DNA from: Vitis vinifera
Taxonomy: Eukaryota > Streptophyta > Magnoliopsida > Vitales > Vitaceae
Length of the DNA: 64,000 nucleotides
Reading direction: 5' to 3'
Assembly (NCBI RefSeq): GCF_030704535.1
Contig: NC_081810.1
Location: forward strand, 5,985,501 to 6,049,500
Positions 33,152-44,010 of the stretch are shown piece after piece; position 1 is the first letter of the stretch; each line of letters starts with the position of its first letter. The notes below the pieces were generated by a model. The model made no database searches. It was not told the DNA's origin and was given only the letters and a program-made list of their open reading frames with translations. Both the position numbers and the translations under genes were made by a program.

Positions 33152-33959
33152 AATGTATCTTATCATCATTTTAATTAAATTTTAAAAACTTTGAAATTGA
33201 ATTGATTTACTAAATTTGATCAATCATTTTGGTTCATTGAAAATGGTCCTGTAATTGTTAATTAAAAGGATCAAAATAAAGACTAATTCTTCTAGACCAT
33301 ATTTGATTGACGATGAGATTAGATAATTTATCTCATTTTTTTATATTTATGTTTAAGCAAATATGATATAAGATAATTGATGAAATAATTCATTCAATCT
33401 TTATTTTATATCTTTAGTAATCTTATACAAGATATGGAATATACTATCCAACATGATCATATATATATATTTATACCATTTAATTTTTTTATATTTCTCA
33501 TTTTTGCAAAAAAAAAAAAATTGATTAAAAAAAATATATTTGAAATTTAAAAGTATGTGTGTAAATCAACCTAAAATAATTATCAATGGCAAAGAGAGCA
33601 TAGGTTGGGGATTCCCTTTGCAGAAAGATAAAATTAAGAACAACTTGAGATTCCCTTTGCAAAAAATGAATAAATAATAATAATACAATAAATAAAAAAA
33701 TAAAAAAGAATGTGTCCCCTTAAGTTTATAACCAAACAATCCATTAAAAAAATTAGGAGATTGACTTTTCTTAGACATACAATGAGACTCCATTCTCTTT
33801 TTAATATTTAAGATGTAATTCATGAGGGAGTTGGACTCACTACCTAACCTATTTACATGAGTCCCAAATCTATATAATAGCTCAATATAAAACTTTACTA
33901 TCATAATGTCAAGACCTATAACATAGGACACATTTGATAAAGGTCCTTGATGGAATCCT

Positions 33960-35100
33960 TTCATTAGGTGTCTCCATATGCTTAACAAAAAATAATCTTA
34001 CTACCACAAGGAGTGACAAACTCATTGATGTTGTCAATATCTCCCATGTCAAGAGATGACTTCCCCTTGAAAAGCAAATCATCTAACTTTCTAGTATTGT
34101 GGTGAAATATCTTATTTTGGTTAGAGTTCTTTCTAAAAGTTTAAAGTTCAATGGACAAGGTTTTACTCAACTCAACCAAGCTATGTTGTTTTGATGCTAA
34201 ATATTTTACTCTATCTTTCATTGCATTATTTTTATATCTTAATCCATAATGAAAGGATCTTTAATTTTTAATTCGTTTTTCGATTTCAAACTTTTAGCAT
34301 ACAAGGTAGAATATGTAGACTTAATATCATCAAAATCATCATTTTTGTCCCAATAGCCATGATCTCACTTATTTTCAATATTCTTAGGGTTTGTCACTTT
34401 CATAAAGGCTTTGAAAGCAATAATATGTGAGTCATTTTAAGTCTCATAAGAGTCATTTGACTCTTCAACCTCAAAGTCAAAATCATTCAAAGTCATTTGT
34501 ATAATCTTTTTATTCCTTTTAGGGTTAGGATAATTAAAGCAATAATGTGTATTTTTTGTATCATAATTAAAGCATTCAATTTAATTATTTTTAGTTAAAC
34601 TTCTTTCTTTTCCTTTTTTTCCTTAGTAACATTTTATTTTCCTATTTTGGAATTTTGCTTTTTCAATTTTTAACAAATTTCCTTAGACTTTTAGCAAACA
34701 TGTCTACTAGTTAGTAAAGTTCACTTTCATCTTCATATTCTAGTTGATCCTTCTTAGAAACTTTTCAGGTCACACTCTTATAATTCTTAGAAGAGGGAAG
34801 TTTAAAAGAGCTTTCATCTACTCATCAACTTGAAAAAAACTCAACACCTATGATAACCTAAAGTTCAAATTTTTTTGGAAGACATCTCAAAATTTTTTTG
34901 TGCTATTGTTTAGTAATATTTTTTTTGTCTTGGTTATTGCTTGAGTTAACAATGTCACTAAATTTTGCATAAAAATCAAAGATCTCATTCTCCTCTATCC
35001 TTATACTTTGAAGCCTATAGGCTAACATTTGAATGATGGGCAACTTCATAGGAGAAGTATCCTTATAAGTAACAATTGAAATATTCAAATATTTTAAACA
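33960..35100 (-). pseudogene. Decayed Ty1/copia gag (UBN2-type) fragment
   Basis: Read on the minus strand, several frames retain gag-like phrases in order. First comes MLAYRLQSIRIEENEIFDFYAKFSDI near 34903-35088 (quoted in two parts: MLAYRLQSIRIEE and NEIFDFYAKFSDI), like the copia gag UBN2 domain. Next is ILRCLPKKFEL near 34870. A zinc-knuckle relic with Cys and His residues follows near 34530-34560. Last is a KLDDLLFKGKSS block near 34080. Frameshifts and stops separate all pieces. No LTRs could be recognised. It is a dead fragment. Confidence 0.6.
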
Positions 35101-35624
35101 TATTTAAACATTATTATAGTAGGAAACTACTCACACTATTATTAGCATTAACTTCACTTTGCGAAATTCTTATTCCCTGTCACTCTCACCATATATATAA
35201 GGTAAAACTACTATTTCATATTCTAAGATGATTGAGAAAATGAACTAAAACAAAAGAGAGAATCAAAATTGATTAGAGGTTTTGGAATTCTATGATGACA
35301 TGTAAAGAATACAAATTTTGAGAAAAATTATAAATGCTTTAGGGTTTTTAAGTGATGCCGCAAAATACTTTTCCTTCACATATAAAATCAAACTAAAATA
35401 CTTTTTTGTTCTAAGTCCTAATAATTTTTTTCTCCCAATAATTCTCCAAGGCGCATGCTTCAAATAATTGTGACTAAACAAATTCCACAAAATCATTGAA
35501 ACGGATTCATTCCCTTTTTTTTTTTTTTTTTAATTTCTAAGAATCAAATTTTATAAAGTTTCCACATCTCCAACATTTTCTAAAATTTAAATATATTTAA
35601 GTGGTTATCATCCATCATCCTCAG
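35101..35624. other. AT-rich spacer
   Basis: No gene recognised. It may continue the copia remnant. A 17-base T run lies near 35515-35532. From about 35600 the composition changes towards the promoter of the SMR gene. Confidence 0.4.
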
Positions 35625-35669
35625 CGAATCTGTCGCAGTACGCCACAACGAATCTGTCGCAGTACGCCA
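35625..35669. repeat. 24-bp tandem repeat in the SMR promoter
   Basis: CGAATCTGTCGCAGTACGCC plus A occurs at 35625-35645 and again at 35649-35669 with a CAA spacer. It is about 400 bp upstream of the SMR start codon, at the border between AT-rich DNA and GC-balanced promoter. Confidence 0.85.
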
Positions 35670-36071
35670 AGATCAAAGCATTTATTTCAAAATCCATGCC
35701 GAAAAAACATTAAAAAAAAAAACTAAAAAAAAACTAGTGGTCTAGATTGAAACGGGCCTATGAGCGAGTTTCCCGCGCTTTCACCGACCTTAGTTGGCGC
35801 CTGATTTCAATTTTCAACGCCCAAAACTCAGCCACGTGTTCGATCCAGGTGGAAAAAGCTCATCCCAACCTCGACACGTAGACACCGCACTTGCTGAGTT
35901 GTAACCATCCTTGCCGCACGATTCCCCGAAAGCCCCTAGCGCCTTCCGGAAGAAGCCACAATCTTGGATAATAAAGAAAATTATATAACACCCAGTTTCT
36001 CCATCTCCGAGTCTAAACCTTCTTCTTCATCTTCTTTTTCCTCTAGTCCTCTTGTCGGCAGTGGTCGAGAA

Positions 36072-36299
36072 ATGGAGATGATCGAATATGGAAACGAGGC
36101 TGCGATGGCGGAACAGGAAGGCTGCTCCACTCCGAAACGCCGAGAGTGTCAGATCGGGGTGGCGGACTGCCCACCGGCACCGAAGAAGAAGCCGTTCTCG
36201 TATAAGAAGAAGCTAGAGGCACCCAAGAACGGGTATTTTCAGCCGCCTGATCTTGAGTTCCTCTTCACCATGGCTCCAAGGCGCCAAGCCTGTGCTTAG
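36072..36299 (+). CDS. SMR: SIAMESE-related cyclin-dependent kinase inhibitor
   Basis: Small nuclear inhibitor of CDK-cyclin complexes that promotes exit from mitosis and endoreduplication. Single exon; the first in-frame ATG at 36072 gives 75 residues, and the open frame upstream to 35964 lacks ATG. The conserved SIM/SMR order is visible: GCSTPKRRECQI (about residues 18-29), CPPAPKKKP (about 34-42) and the C-terminal NGYFQPPDLEFLF (about 53-65), which includes the PPDLE cyclin-binding type motif. The short length and C-terminus resemble SMR4/SMR13-type members, but I cannot fix the orthologue. The upstream region has CACGTG near 35834 and a TATATAA block near 35979, about 90 bp before the ATG. 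Confidence 0.85.
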   Translation: MEMIEYGNEAAMAEQEGCSTPKRRECQIGVADCPPAPKKKPFSYKKKLEAPKNGYFQPPDLEFLFTMAPRRQACA

Positions 36300-39200
36300 T
36301 CTTCCAAAACGCTGTCGCTTTTGTGCATATGGTTCCTTTTCTTGGTCATTCCTTCTGTAGTACCTCCCTCGATGTGGTTCTGGCCTTGCCGTGGTTGTAC
36401 TCTACGTCGAGACGTAAACAACGAAGTGAATAGTTAATTAAGTTTACGTGGTACAATTATGAATAGCACTCCAATTGAATTGGGCTGTCAAAGCCCATGT
36501 TTTGCTGGGTGGATCCGTTATTTAATAGATGGTAAATGACCCATTTGTGTTCTAGGCCCAATTTATCTATTTGTTTGTGTCATCTTTTATATATGATCTA
36601 AATTTCATTAAATATTTTTGACAATTGAGATTGTAAATTCCATTAATTTGGAATCAGCTTCTTGGTTGGGCCTTTTCTGCTCTCCCCCATTTAGACCGAA
36701 CTCCATTGATGTAAATTCTAGACCTTTCAATTGATTTTGTCTCTTATCAATCCTACAAATATATTAAAATAATTAGATAAATAAAATAATACTGATTTTT
36801 GTGCTGCTCGAAGAACAACATGAAGTGTTAAATTGTATATTAAGGTTTTTTCCCAAATTATAAATTCTTACGAGGATCGGAGATTCACACCCACCTACCC
36901 GTTAGTCCTATATCAGTTTTGTCCCCAAAAATTACACGTGATTCGGGCCAACTAACCCAGCCCTGGCTAACCGGGTCCAGTTCCAGAAACATGTAGGGCC
37001 CAATTTTAGGCCCAAATAGGCCTGACGCCAGCTAATCATTACTATTTTTTGTAATATTAAAAAAAAAAAAAAAAACCCTTATAGATAAACATAATTTACT
37101 TAAAATGGTGTAAATCATACCCTAAATTTTTTACCATAAGATCCAATTTGATCACTTTTTTTACGTTGGAAGAAGAGCGAAAAAGTTTAGAGACGAGATG
37201 TGTCCCACACTTGGGTTGAAACGGAGCCGTTTGTCAATCCCATGTGGGAGGCAAGGTCAGAAATGGCTGGAAGAAAAAGGGCGTCAAAAAATATGTATGC
37301 TTTTGATGAACCCAAAGTGTGGCAAACCTCAACATTACTTTAGGGTTTTTAACGAGGAGTAATGGTCTCTGGTTGGTGACGTTTTCATGATGTCATATGT
37401 CACTCACCTACGTGTTTCTTCCATCATAACTATGCATCATACATATCTTTTCTTTTACGGAAAAGAAATTAAGGAACGAAATACCAAAGGAAAGATCGCT
37501 TACGATAATCTTTAAAACTATACTTTATAATATCTTGAAAAAAGTTTGACCAAATTATCGACTTTATATTATAAATATGTTTCTTAATTAAATAATTTAT
37601 TCTTCTATTTACTTTCTTATACATATATTGATTTTAATTCTTGAAATAATTTTTAAATACACGTAAGAACCTATTATTCTTAATAGCTAGTACAACATCT
37701 TTTAAAGTCATATATTATGTAATAATTATTAATTTAATATCTATATGCCTATTTACAAGTATTTGTTTAATTTCATTGGAGTTTTAATAGTTTGTCTTAA
37801 TGTACTTTGATTCTCTATCGTTGAACGATTAAAATTTAATTTGAATATTTCATTAATCAAAGGAATTTAACAAATTTAATCTTCAACCACTTGAGATACA
37901 TTATTTATATGCTTACATTACGTTGAATGTTATAAAAATTTTTACATATTTTTGTTAAATATCAATTGATTTTCAGAAGAAATAATCAAAACTCTATCAG
38001 ATAATTTATATTAGAGTTAATGATGATAAATTTGAATCATGGGAGCATTATGTCCTGAATATATTATTAAGACCACATAGATTAATGTGAAAAACCTTAG
38101 ATGAGAAAAACCACGATTAAATGAGAATAAAATCCACTATATCAAAAATTGGTATAAAAAGGGGTAGATACGAGTGGCTACAACAAAAACATAATTATTA
38201 TAACCCTAAAAACTGTACATAAAAAAATCTCTTAATTTTAGCTTCATCACTATGTCGCATTAGAGATTTTTTGGATCAAACCAAATAGAATTTGAGTCAC
38301 CAACCTGTAACATAAACCAATTCTCACCGGACATCGATCACCATCAATCATGATCCAATACATATTAGCAAGATCAAAGCAACAACAATATCTGTCAAAT
38401 GTTTAATCAAAATTTAGAAAATATAAAGTTTTTTTCCCCTTTATTTATACTTTTTTTTCATTTAATTTAATCAATTGACTATTTTTTTTTTCATATTATC
38501 CTTTTTTTTTCACTCTCCAATAATTTACATTTCATTCGTTAGATTCAACGTCTTTCGCTCTCACTTTATTTCACTCTCCCATTCATTTAGAAAGTAACAA
38601 CACAATGAGAACGTTGGTGCTTGACTTCTAGGAGGCTTGAAGAGGTGGTCGGTCGCATATTTTGACCCACCATGGGCTTGTAATCATGGATAAATCTGTG
38701 ACCTAATTTTTTTTTTCGTCCTTTTCTTAATTTAAATTAATACAAAATCATGTGGGACCAAGAAGGAGTGAAATCGAATGAGAATTTGGCAGCATTCAAG
38801 TCCCCAAAAATTTCATATGAATTCGATACAATCGTATTCAAGTTCCCTATATTAACAAAATTATCATGGCCAATCAATGTTGAAAGAATTGAAATTAAAA
38901 TTAAATTGAACCCATTGATACGTAACCCCATGATGAATAGTAGCAGTGTACATGGTACACACAATCTTGAGGCTCTCAGCTTTGGATTCGGATCCTAAAA
39001 TTTAAATGGGGTCCAGTGCAATTTGCATGGACCCATTGCTAGTAAGATTCTCAATCACTCAAACGTACCATTTCACAATCGAATAAAGCCAAAAAATTGC
39101 ACGAGGGTATGGGCTTTTTAGATTTATTTTATTTGTTTCTTTTTCTTTTTCTTTTTCTAGATAGGTACTAGGGTTTATTAGTAGCAACTCATTAAATTAA

Positions 39201-40308
39201 AGGAATAAAAAAGATATTTTATACTTTTTAGTTACAATAATAATAAATTAACAAATAAATAGTAGCTTCACAAAATTCAAAAAGCAGTCTTACATTTGAG
39301 ACACTTAGTGGACTTTGATTCAACAGTGCTTTTGAACTGCTTTTAGATTTTGTTTATTGAAATACATGCACAATTATTGTATACTCCAAGGTGGAAAAGT
39401 GAGTTGGATTCATTCCCTCACATCATTTCAATAATAATTATAATTATAATAATCATAATGGACAATTTTATACTCCAAATGGGGAGCCATGCCCAAATTG
39501 GGAATTATGGGTGCAATAATACAAGGTGTGTGCGAGGATCCAAATTGGTTTTCACAAAGCTATTGAGAGGGGGACCTAACTAGCCATGTACATGAAGCTT
39601 GTTATAATTCTATCCATGAAATTTTTACTTTTTACAAATGTTATAATGATTCAGGTGAACATGGTTTCTATTCTTCTCGTAAGTTCATAATGGTGGTGAG
39701 CAAAGATGTACATCAATAATTTCATTCATTTCTACTGAGATTTTGATTAAATATATTTAGCTCTTATAGATTAGAAATTTCATTAAATACTTTTTATATC
39801 CTTTTTCATTTTTTTCTTTTTACTCAAATTTATTTTCATTCAAAATAAGGAAGGTGTATGATGAAATTTCAAATTTATAAAAGCCAGTTGTATTTAGTCA
39901 AAACTGCAAGAGAGGTTAATGAAATTAACCATATTTTGTCATGGGTCTACTTTGTTATGTGTCGTGTTGTGTCGTGTCATAACTGAGAATTTTGAACTTT
40001 TTAACCCTAATTTAGTTTGGATTCCCAATTTGGGTTGTTTTTATTTAATTATATTTGTTAAATTTTCTCTTTTATAAATGATCAATAATCATTCACTAAA
40101 AAAATTTCGTAATCCCTAAAAATTTTGAATTTTTTTATTTTCACAAATATATATAGAATTAAAATATTATACATACCTTAATCCATGGTTAAAACCTTAT
40201 TCAAAATCAAAAACTTTGAATGTGTGCATGTGGAAAATTGATTTCTATCTTAATCTTCTTAAATTTTGACATAATAATAATTGATATTATTCAAAATAAA
40301 AAAGTGAG

Positions 40309-40482
40309 GTTATGTTTGGTTCCTAAAAAAATTGGGAAAAATACAAAAAAGAAAAAAAAATAAAGAAAATAAAAAGATGAAAAAAAAAATCTAAAATTAA
40401 ATAATTTTAAAATGCATATATTTTTAACTAATTTTAATTTAATTTAATTTAATTTTATTTTTTATGGTACAATCAAACGTAA
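40309..40482. mobile_element. Possible decayed MITE related to the 31.3-kb element
   Basis: Starts TTATGTTTGGTTCCTAAAAA and ends with GGTACAATCAAACGTAA, weakly inverted relative to the start. The interior A-rich purine run resembles that of the element at 31272. Target duplication not found. Confidence 0.4.
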
Positions 40483-40491
40483 AAGAAATAA

Positions 40492-40778
40492 GGGTCCATT
40501 TGATCATGTCTTCTAAAACTTATTTTTAAAAACTGTTTTTTATTTTTTTTAACTTAAAAATAGTTTTTAAAAACAAATTTCAGTAAACTTGGTCAAACAT
40601 GCTCATATTTTCCTTTTGTTTTTAAAAACAAATGAAAACAACTCATATTTGTCATCTAAAAATTATTCTCCATTTCACTTTGCTTTTAAAATTTGTTTAT
40701 AGAAAATAACAACTAAATGGTGTTAAAAAATTTTAAAAATAGAAAACCATTTTTAAATTACATGATCAAATAAACTCT
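40492..40778. mobile_element. MITE with ATTTGATCATGT inverted ends
   Basis: Left end GGGTCCATTTGATCATGT and right end ACATGATCAAATAAACTC are inverted repeats of about 18 bp with few mismatches. The interior is AT-rich with TTTTTAAAAAC-like palindromes. The target duplication is unclear, so the superfamily is not assigned (hAT-like is possible). Confidence 0.6.
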
Positions 40779-43503
40779 AATTTTCTCTAAGGAAATTGTA
40801 TTTTTTTAAAACACTTTATAAGACTAAAAAATAACCTAATGTGTACCAATGTACACATCTGATGACACTTATTCAATCATAATTCAAATAAATATTTTAG
40901 TAGCTATAGTCTTCGTGACATGAAAGTAATCAAATCTTTCAAAAACCAAGTGAAAAGTTAAAAGGTACCATAACCCAAACGGTCCACCAAGATGTACAAC
41001 AACCCAAAATTTTCTCCTACTTGCTATTTAAAGTAGCTTTTAGTTACTTTAAATGCAAATTTCCAGAGAAAGAACAAGGAGAGGATAAGTATGAGCAAAG
41101 ATCCCTCAATGGATAATGGATAATGAACAATGGACAATGGACTAGGTTTGATCCTCATCAACTTTTTAATATTCTTGTAGAGTGGAAGCGAATCTAAGAT
41201 GATTATATATTTATTTATTTACGATCATGCATGTGGGTTGTTGTCAATCTTGGGTTTCTCAATACAATCAACCTATGACTTGTCGAGTGCACTGTAGACT
41301 TTATACTAAAATGTTGTGGTAATTAAAGAATAAACATAAGAGAAATCCGATAAAGTTGAAATCTCAAAATTAAACCTTCCTTATGGACAGTTTAGAAATT
41401 TCAATAGCTTGTACTAATGTGACGTGTGTCATATGGTGGTACACAATCATGGAAGCTCCAATCTTAGTCAAGTTTTGTGACGTAAAAGGATGGTCACTTA
41501 GATTAATAAGTAGTAATTGTTGTAAAGTTAACGCAATATCTTCATGATCCATCTTTAAAATTACAAGAGTTGATATGATATTGGAAATAATCCCTTTGAT
41601 ATACCTACTGATGTTGAATTTTATAAATAAAAGATGATTAAATATCAATACATCATTTTAGGATATTCTCTGCATATATTACTTTGTTAGAGATATTATT
41701 ATTATTCAAATTATCTTAATGGCTTACTATTCAAATTTTTTTTCCTTATACTGTTTGCAATTTATTCTTGTGTGATTCTAAATCTATATGTTTTGGGTCC
41801 GAGTCATGAGCAAATTGAAAAGCTTTGTTAAGTTCTAAATCTAGCTTCTTGATGGTGATCAGAATACTGTAAATGGGTTTAACTCCCTTATTTTTTTCTT
41901 ATAAAGATTTCAACCTTTTTCTTGGAGTTACCAACCTGATTTTCAAATGTCATTCTTTTTTTGTTGTCGCTAAAAGTAACTACTTATTAAGGTATAAACC
42001 TCATACTTTATTTTAACATTGAATATCATACTAAGGATTTCTTCTTTCATGATTTTGATAAGGCGTGAAATAAACAACTTGTTATCATTGATTCAAGTTC
42101 GACAAAATGGGTTATCAAATCGGGTTAACACCTTTCTTTTCCTTGGTGGGTTTTTCATCACTTGATATCATGAATTGAGAATGCCACATAAGGAAATTTG
42201 TGGTATTTAAAACAATTTTTTTTTTCAAACTTTAGGTGTTTTTAAATATCTTTTATAGAGTGTTTTATGAAATAATTGGAAATATGAAATTACTTTAAAA
42301 ACTTTTGCCTTATCAACAAGTACACGTAAAAAAAAGGTTGTGACATGATAGTGGATTTGAAAGTTAAAACCATGGCCCAATAGGCCCTAAAATTTTCCAT
42401 CCCCCGGGGAAACTAATGCTCTTCTTGTACAACTGTCACTTTGTGAATGTCCTAATAGTTGAAATCATGTTCCTTAAACTTGGGTAGGGCAATTGATTAT
42501 ATATCCTAGGTCAGTTAAACATTTGATTCCCACACATACCGCCGATTAAGGTGAACACTATTTGATTCCTTTCCACGTAGTGCCTACATAGCATTTCCAA
42601 TTTGTAGCAAATTAAAGACATGATTAGTGTCAATTATACATAAAAAGAGCAGTGCATGCATGGCCACTTGCCCTTGTTGATCAAAGGTTTCCCTTTTCCT
42701 AGCTTAAAGTTGGATTAATGATGCCTCTCCTATCTAGAAAATAACTAATGAATATGAGTTACTAATATTATAGCATTAGAGGACAGTTGGGCAATTTGAA
42801 GAAAGGATGAAAATTATAGTGGGAAAGGGCCACAATGAGTTTTAAAATACATACTAAATTGAACTCCAATTATGACACATTGTGTATGAATTTTTGAAGT
42901 TGAAAAAATTTATATATGAAGGATTAATTAAAGAAAAGCTTTGTGAATTACCTACATAATGTGAGTCATGAGGACCCCCTTTTTCTCATCATCCCACATG
43001 AAATGCTAGCACAAAAAGGAACAAATTCCCCAAATTTCTCATCATCATATGAATGTAGGACCAACAAGTGCCAAATCGAACCTGTCAACCACCCAAGAGT
43101 CCAAGACTACACACAAGATTAACACATTCCAATGGGAATAATCAACCTTACAATGAATTAAATTTGAAATATTCATTTGTACTAATCTGAAAAAGTATTG
43201 AATTGTGTACTATCAAACCTGCAGGTCCAAACGTATTTCAAGGGGAAAAGTCACAAACCGATCGATGGGGAATGAGGGTTGGACTCAGTTGGGCACCGCC
43301 TTTCTTTATGAGACAGCTTTTTCATTTTCTTCCCAGATGTCATTACCACCTTTTGGACATCTGTATGTAGAGGTGACTAGGTCCGTACAACTCAGAATAC
43401 ATATAGTTTAAGATATTAGGTTTTGGTGGTTTTGGATCTCCAAATTGCAGTTCGATGATATCATTAAAAATTAATCAGTCCAAGACTCATCTCCTCTTTC
43501 CTG

Positions 43504-43511
43504 TATATAAA
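43504..43511 (+). promoter_or_regulatory. TATA box of MIR172
   Basis: TATATAAA lies about 380 bp upstream of the miR172 hairpin. It is followed after about 30 bp by a CA-rich stretch where transcription may start. No other gene lies downstream that would use it. Confidence 0.5.
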
Positions 43512-43883
43512 AACTGTAAACCCTCTTCATCCAATCATCACAGCAACTCTCAGGTGCCGTGTCTATTATCATACTGTATACTGTTATTCTTTCATCTTTT
43601 CTTCCTATCAATACTTTTCTTCTGTCAACTGCGGAGGTCTAGAACTATAGAAATAGGGTTTTTTTTGAACTTTTTCTTTTTTGGTTTTGTATTTTTGTAA
43701 ATCAGGGTGGGTCTTTCAAGCATAGTTGCATAATGATTTATAGGGGTGCGTTTGTTTGCTTTACAGGTTCTGTTTTTTGCTTTTCTCTACTTTTCATTCA
43801 TGTGTTCTCTTTTAGGGTTAGGGTTTTCTCTCCCTTTTTTATGCTTGCTTGCATGGGATAATCTCAAGGCCACGGTCAGTGTT

Positions 43884-44010
43884 TGCGGATGCAGCATCAT
43901 GAAGATTCACAATCTCCAAAAGCTTTTTTTGAGTGGGGGTGGTATATGAGGTCCCCTTTACTCGAAAGGCTCCTTTCATATGGGAATCTTGATGATGCTG
44001 CATCAGCAGA
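43884..44010 (+). ncRNA. MIR172: miR172 precursor hairpin
   Basis: The 3' arm carries GGAATCTTGATGATGCTGCA plus T at 43983-44003, exactly a miR172 (e-type 5' end). The 5' arm at 43891-43911 holds the star strand GCAGCATCATGAAGATTCAC plus A. The two arms pair almost perfectly; over 25 bases I see two mismatches (a G against A in the lower stem and one G opposite G at the centre). The loop is about 70 bases. miR172 represses AP2-like transcription factors (AP2, TOE, SMZ) and so controls floral transition and organ identity. The primary transcript extends beyond the hairpin; its ends and introns are not determined. Confidence 0.95.

Larger units (their letters stand above)
36300..43503. other. 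Long AT-rich, gene-free region
   Basis: The first 150 bp probably hold the SMR 3' UTR. I see no coding exon, tRNA or other RNA gene before MIR172. The region contains MITE-like inverted repeats (listed at 40309 and 40492), A/T homopolymers near 37050, and a block at 37990-38340 that looks like transposon debris. The last 500 bp lead into the MIR172 promoter. Confidence 0.55.

Noticed and set aside
33566..33988. 140-codon minus-strand frame
   Set aside because: The C-terminal half is low-complexity Tyr/Leu/Phe from AT-rich DNA. At most its start belongs to the copia relic.
35964..36071. Upstream 36-codon extension of the SMR open frame
   Set aside because: It begins with TTG, not ATG. The first ATG at 36072 gives a normal-length SMR, so the upstream part is treated as leader/promoter.
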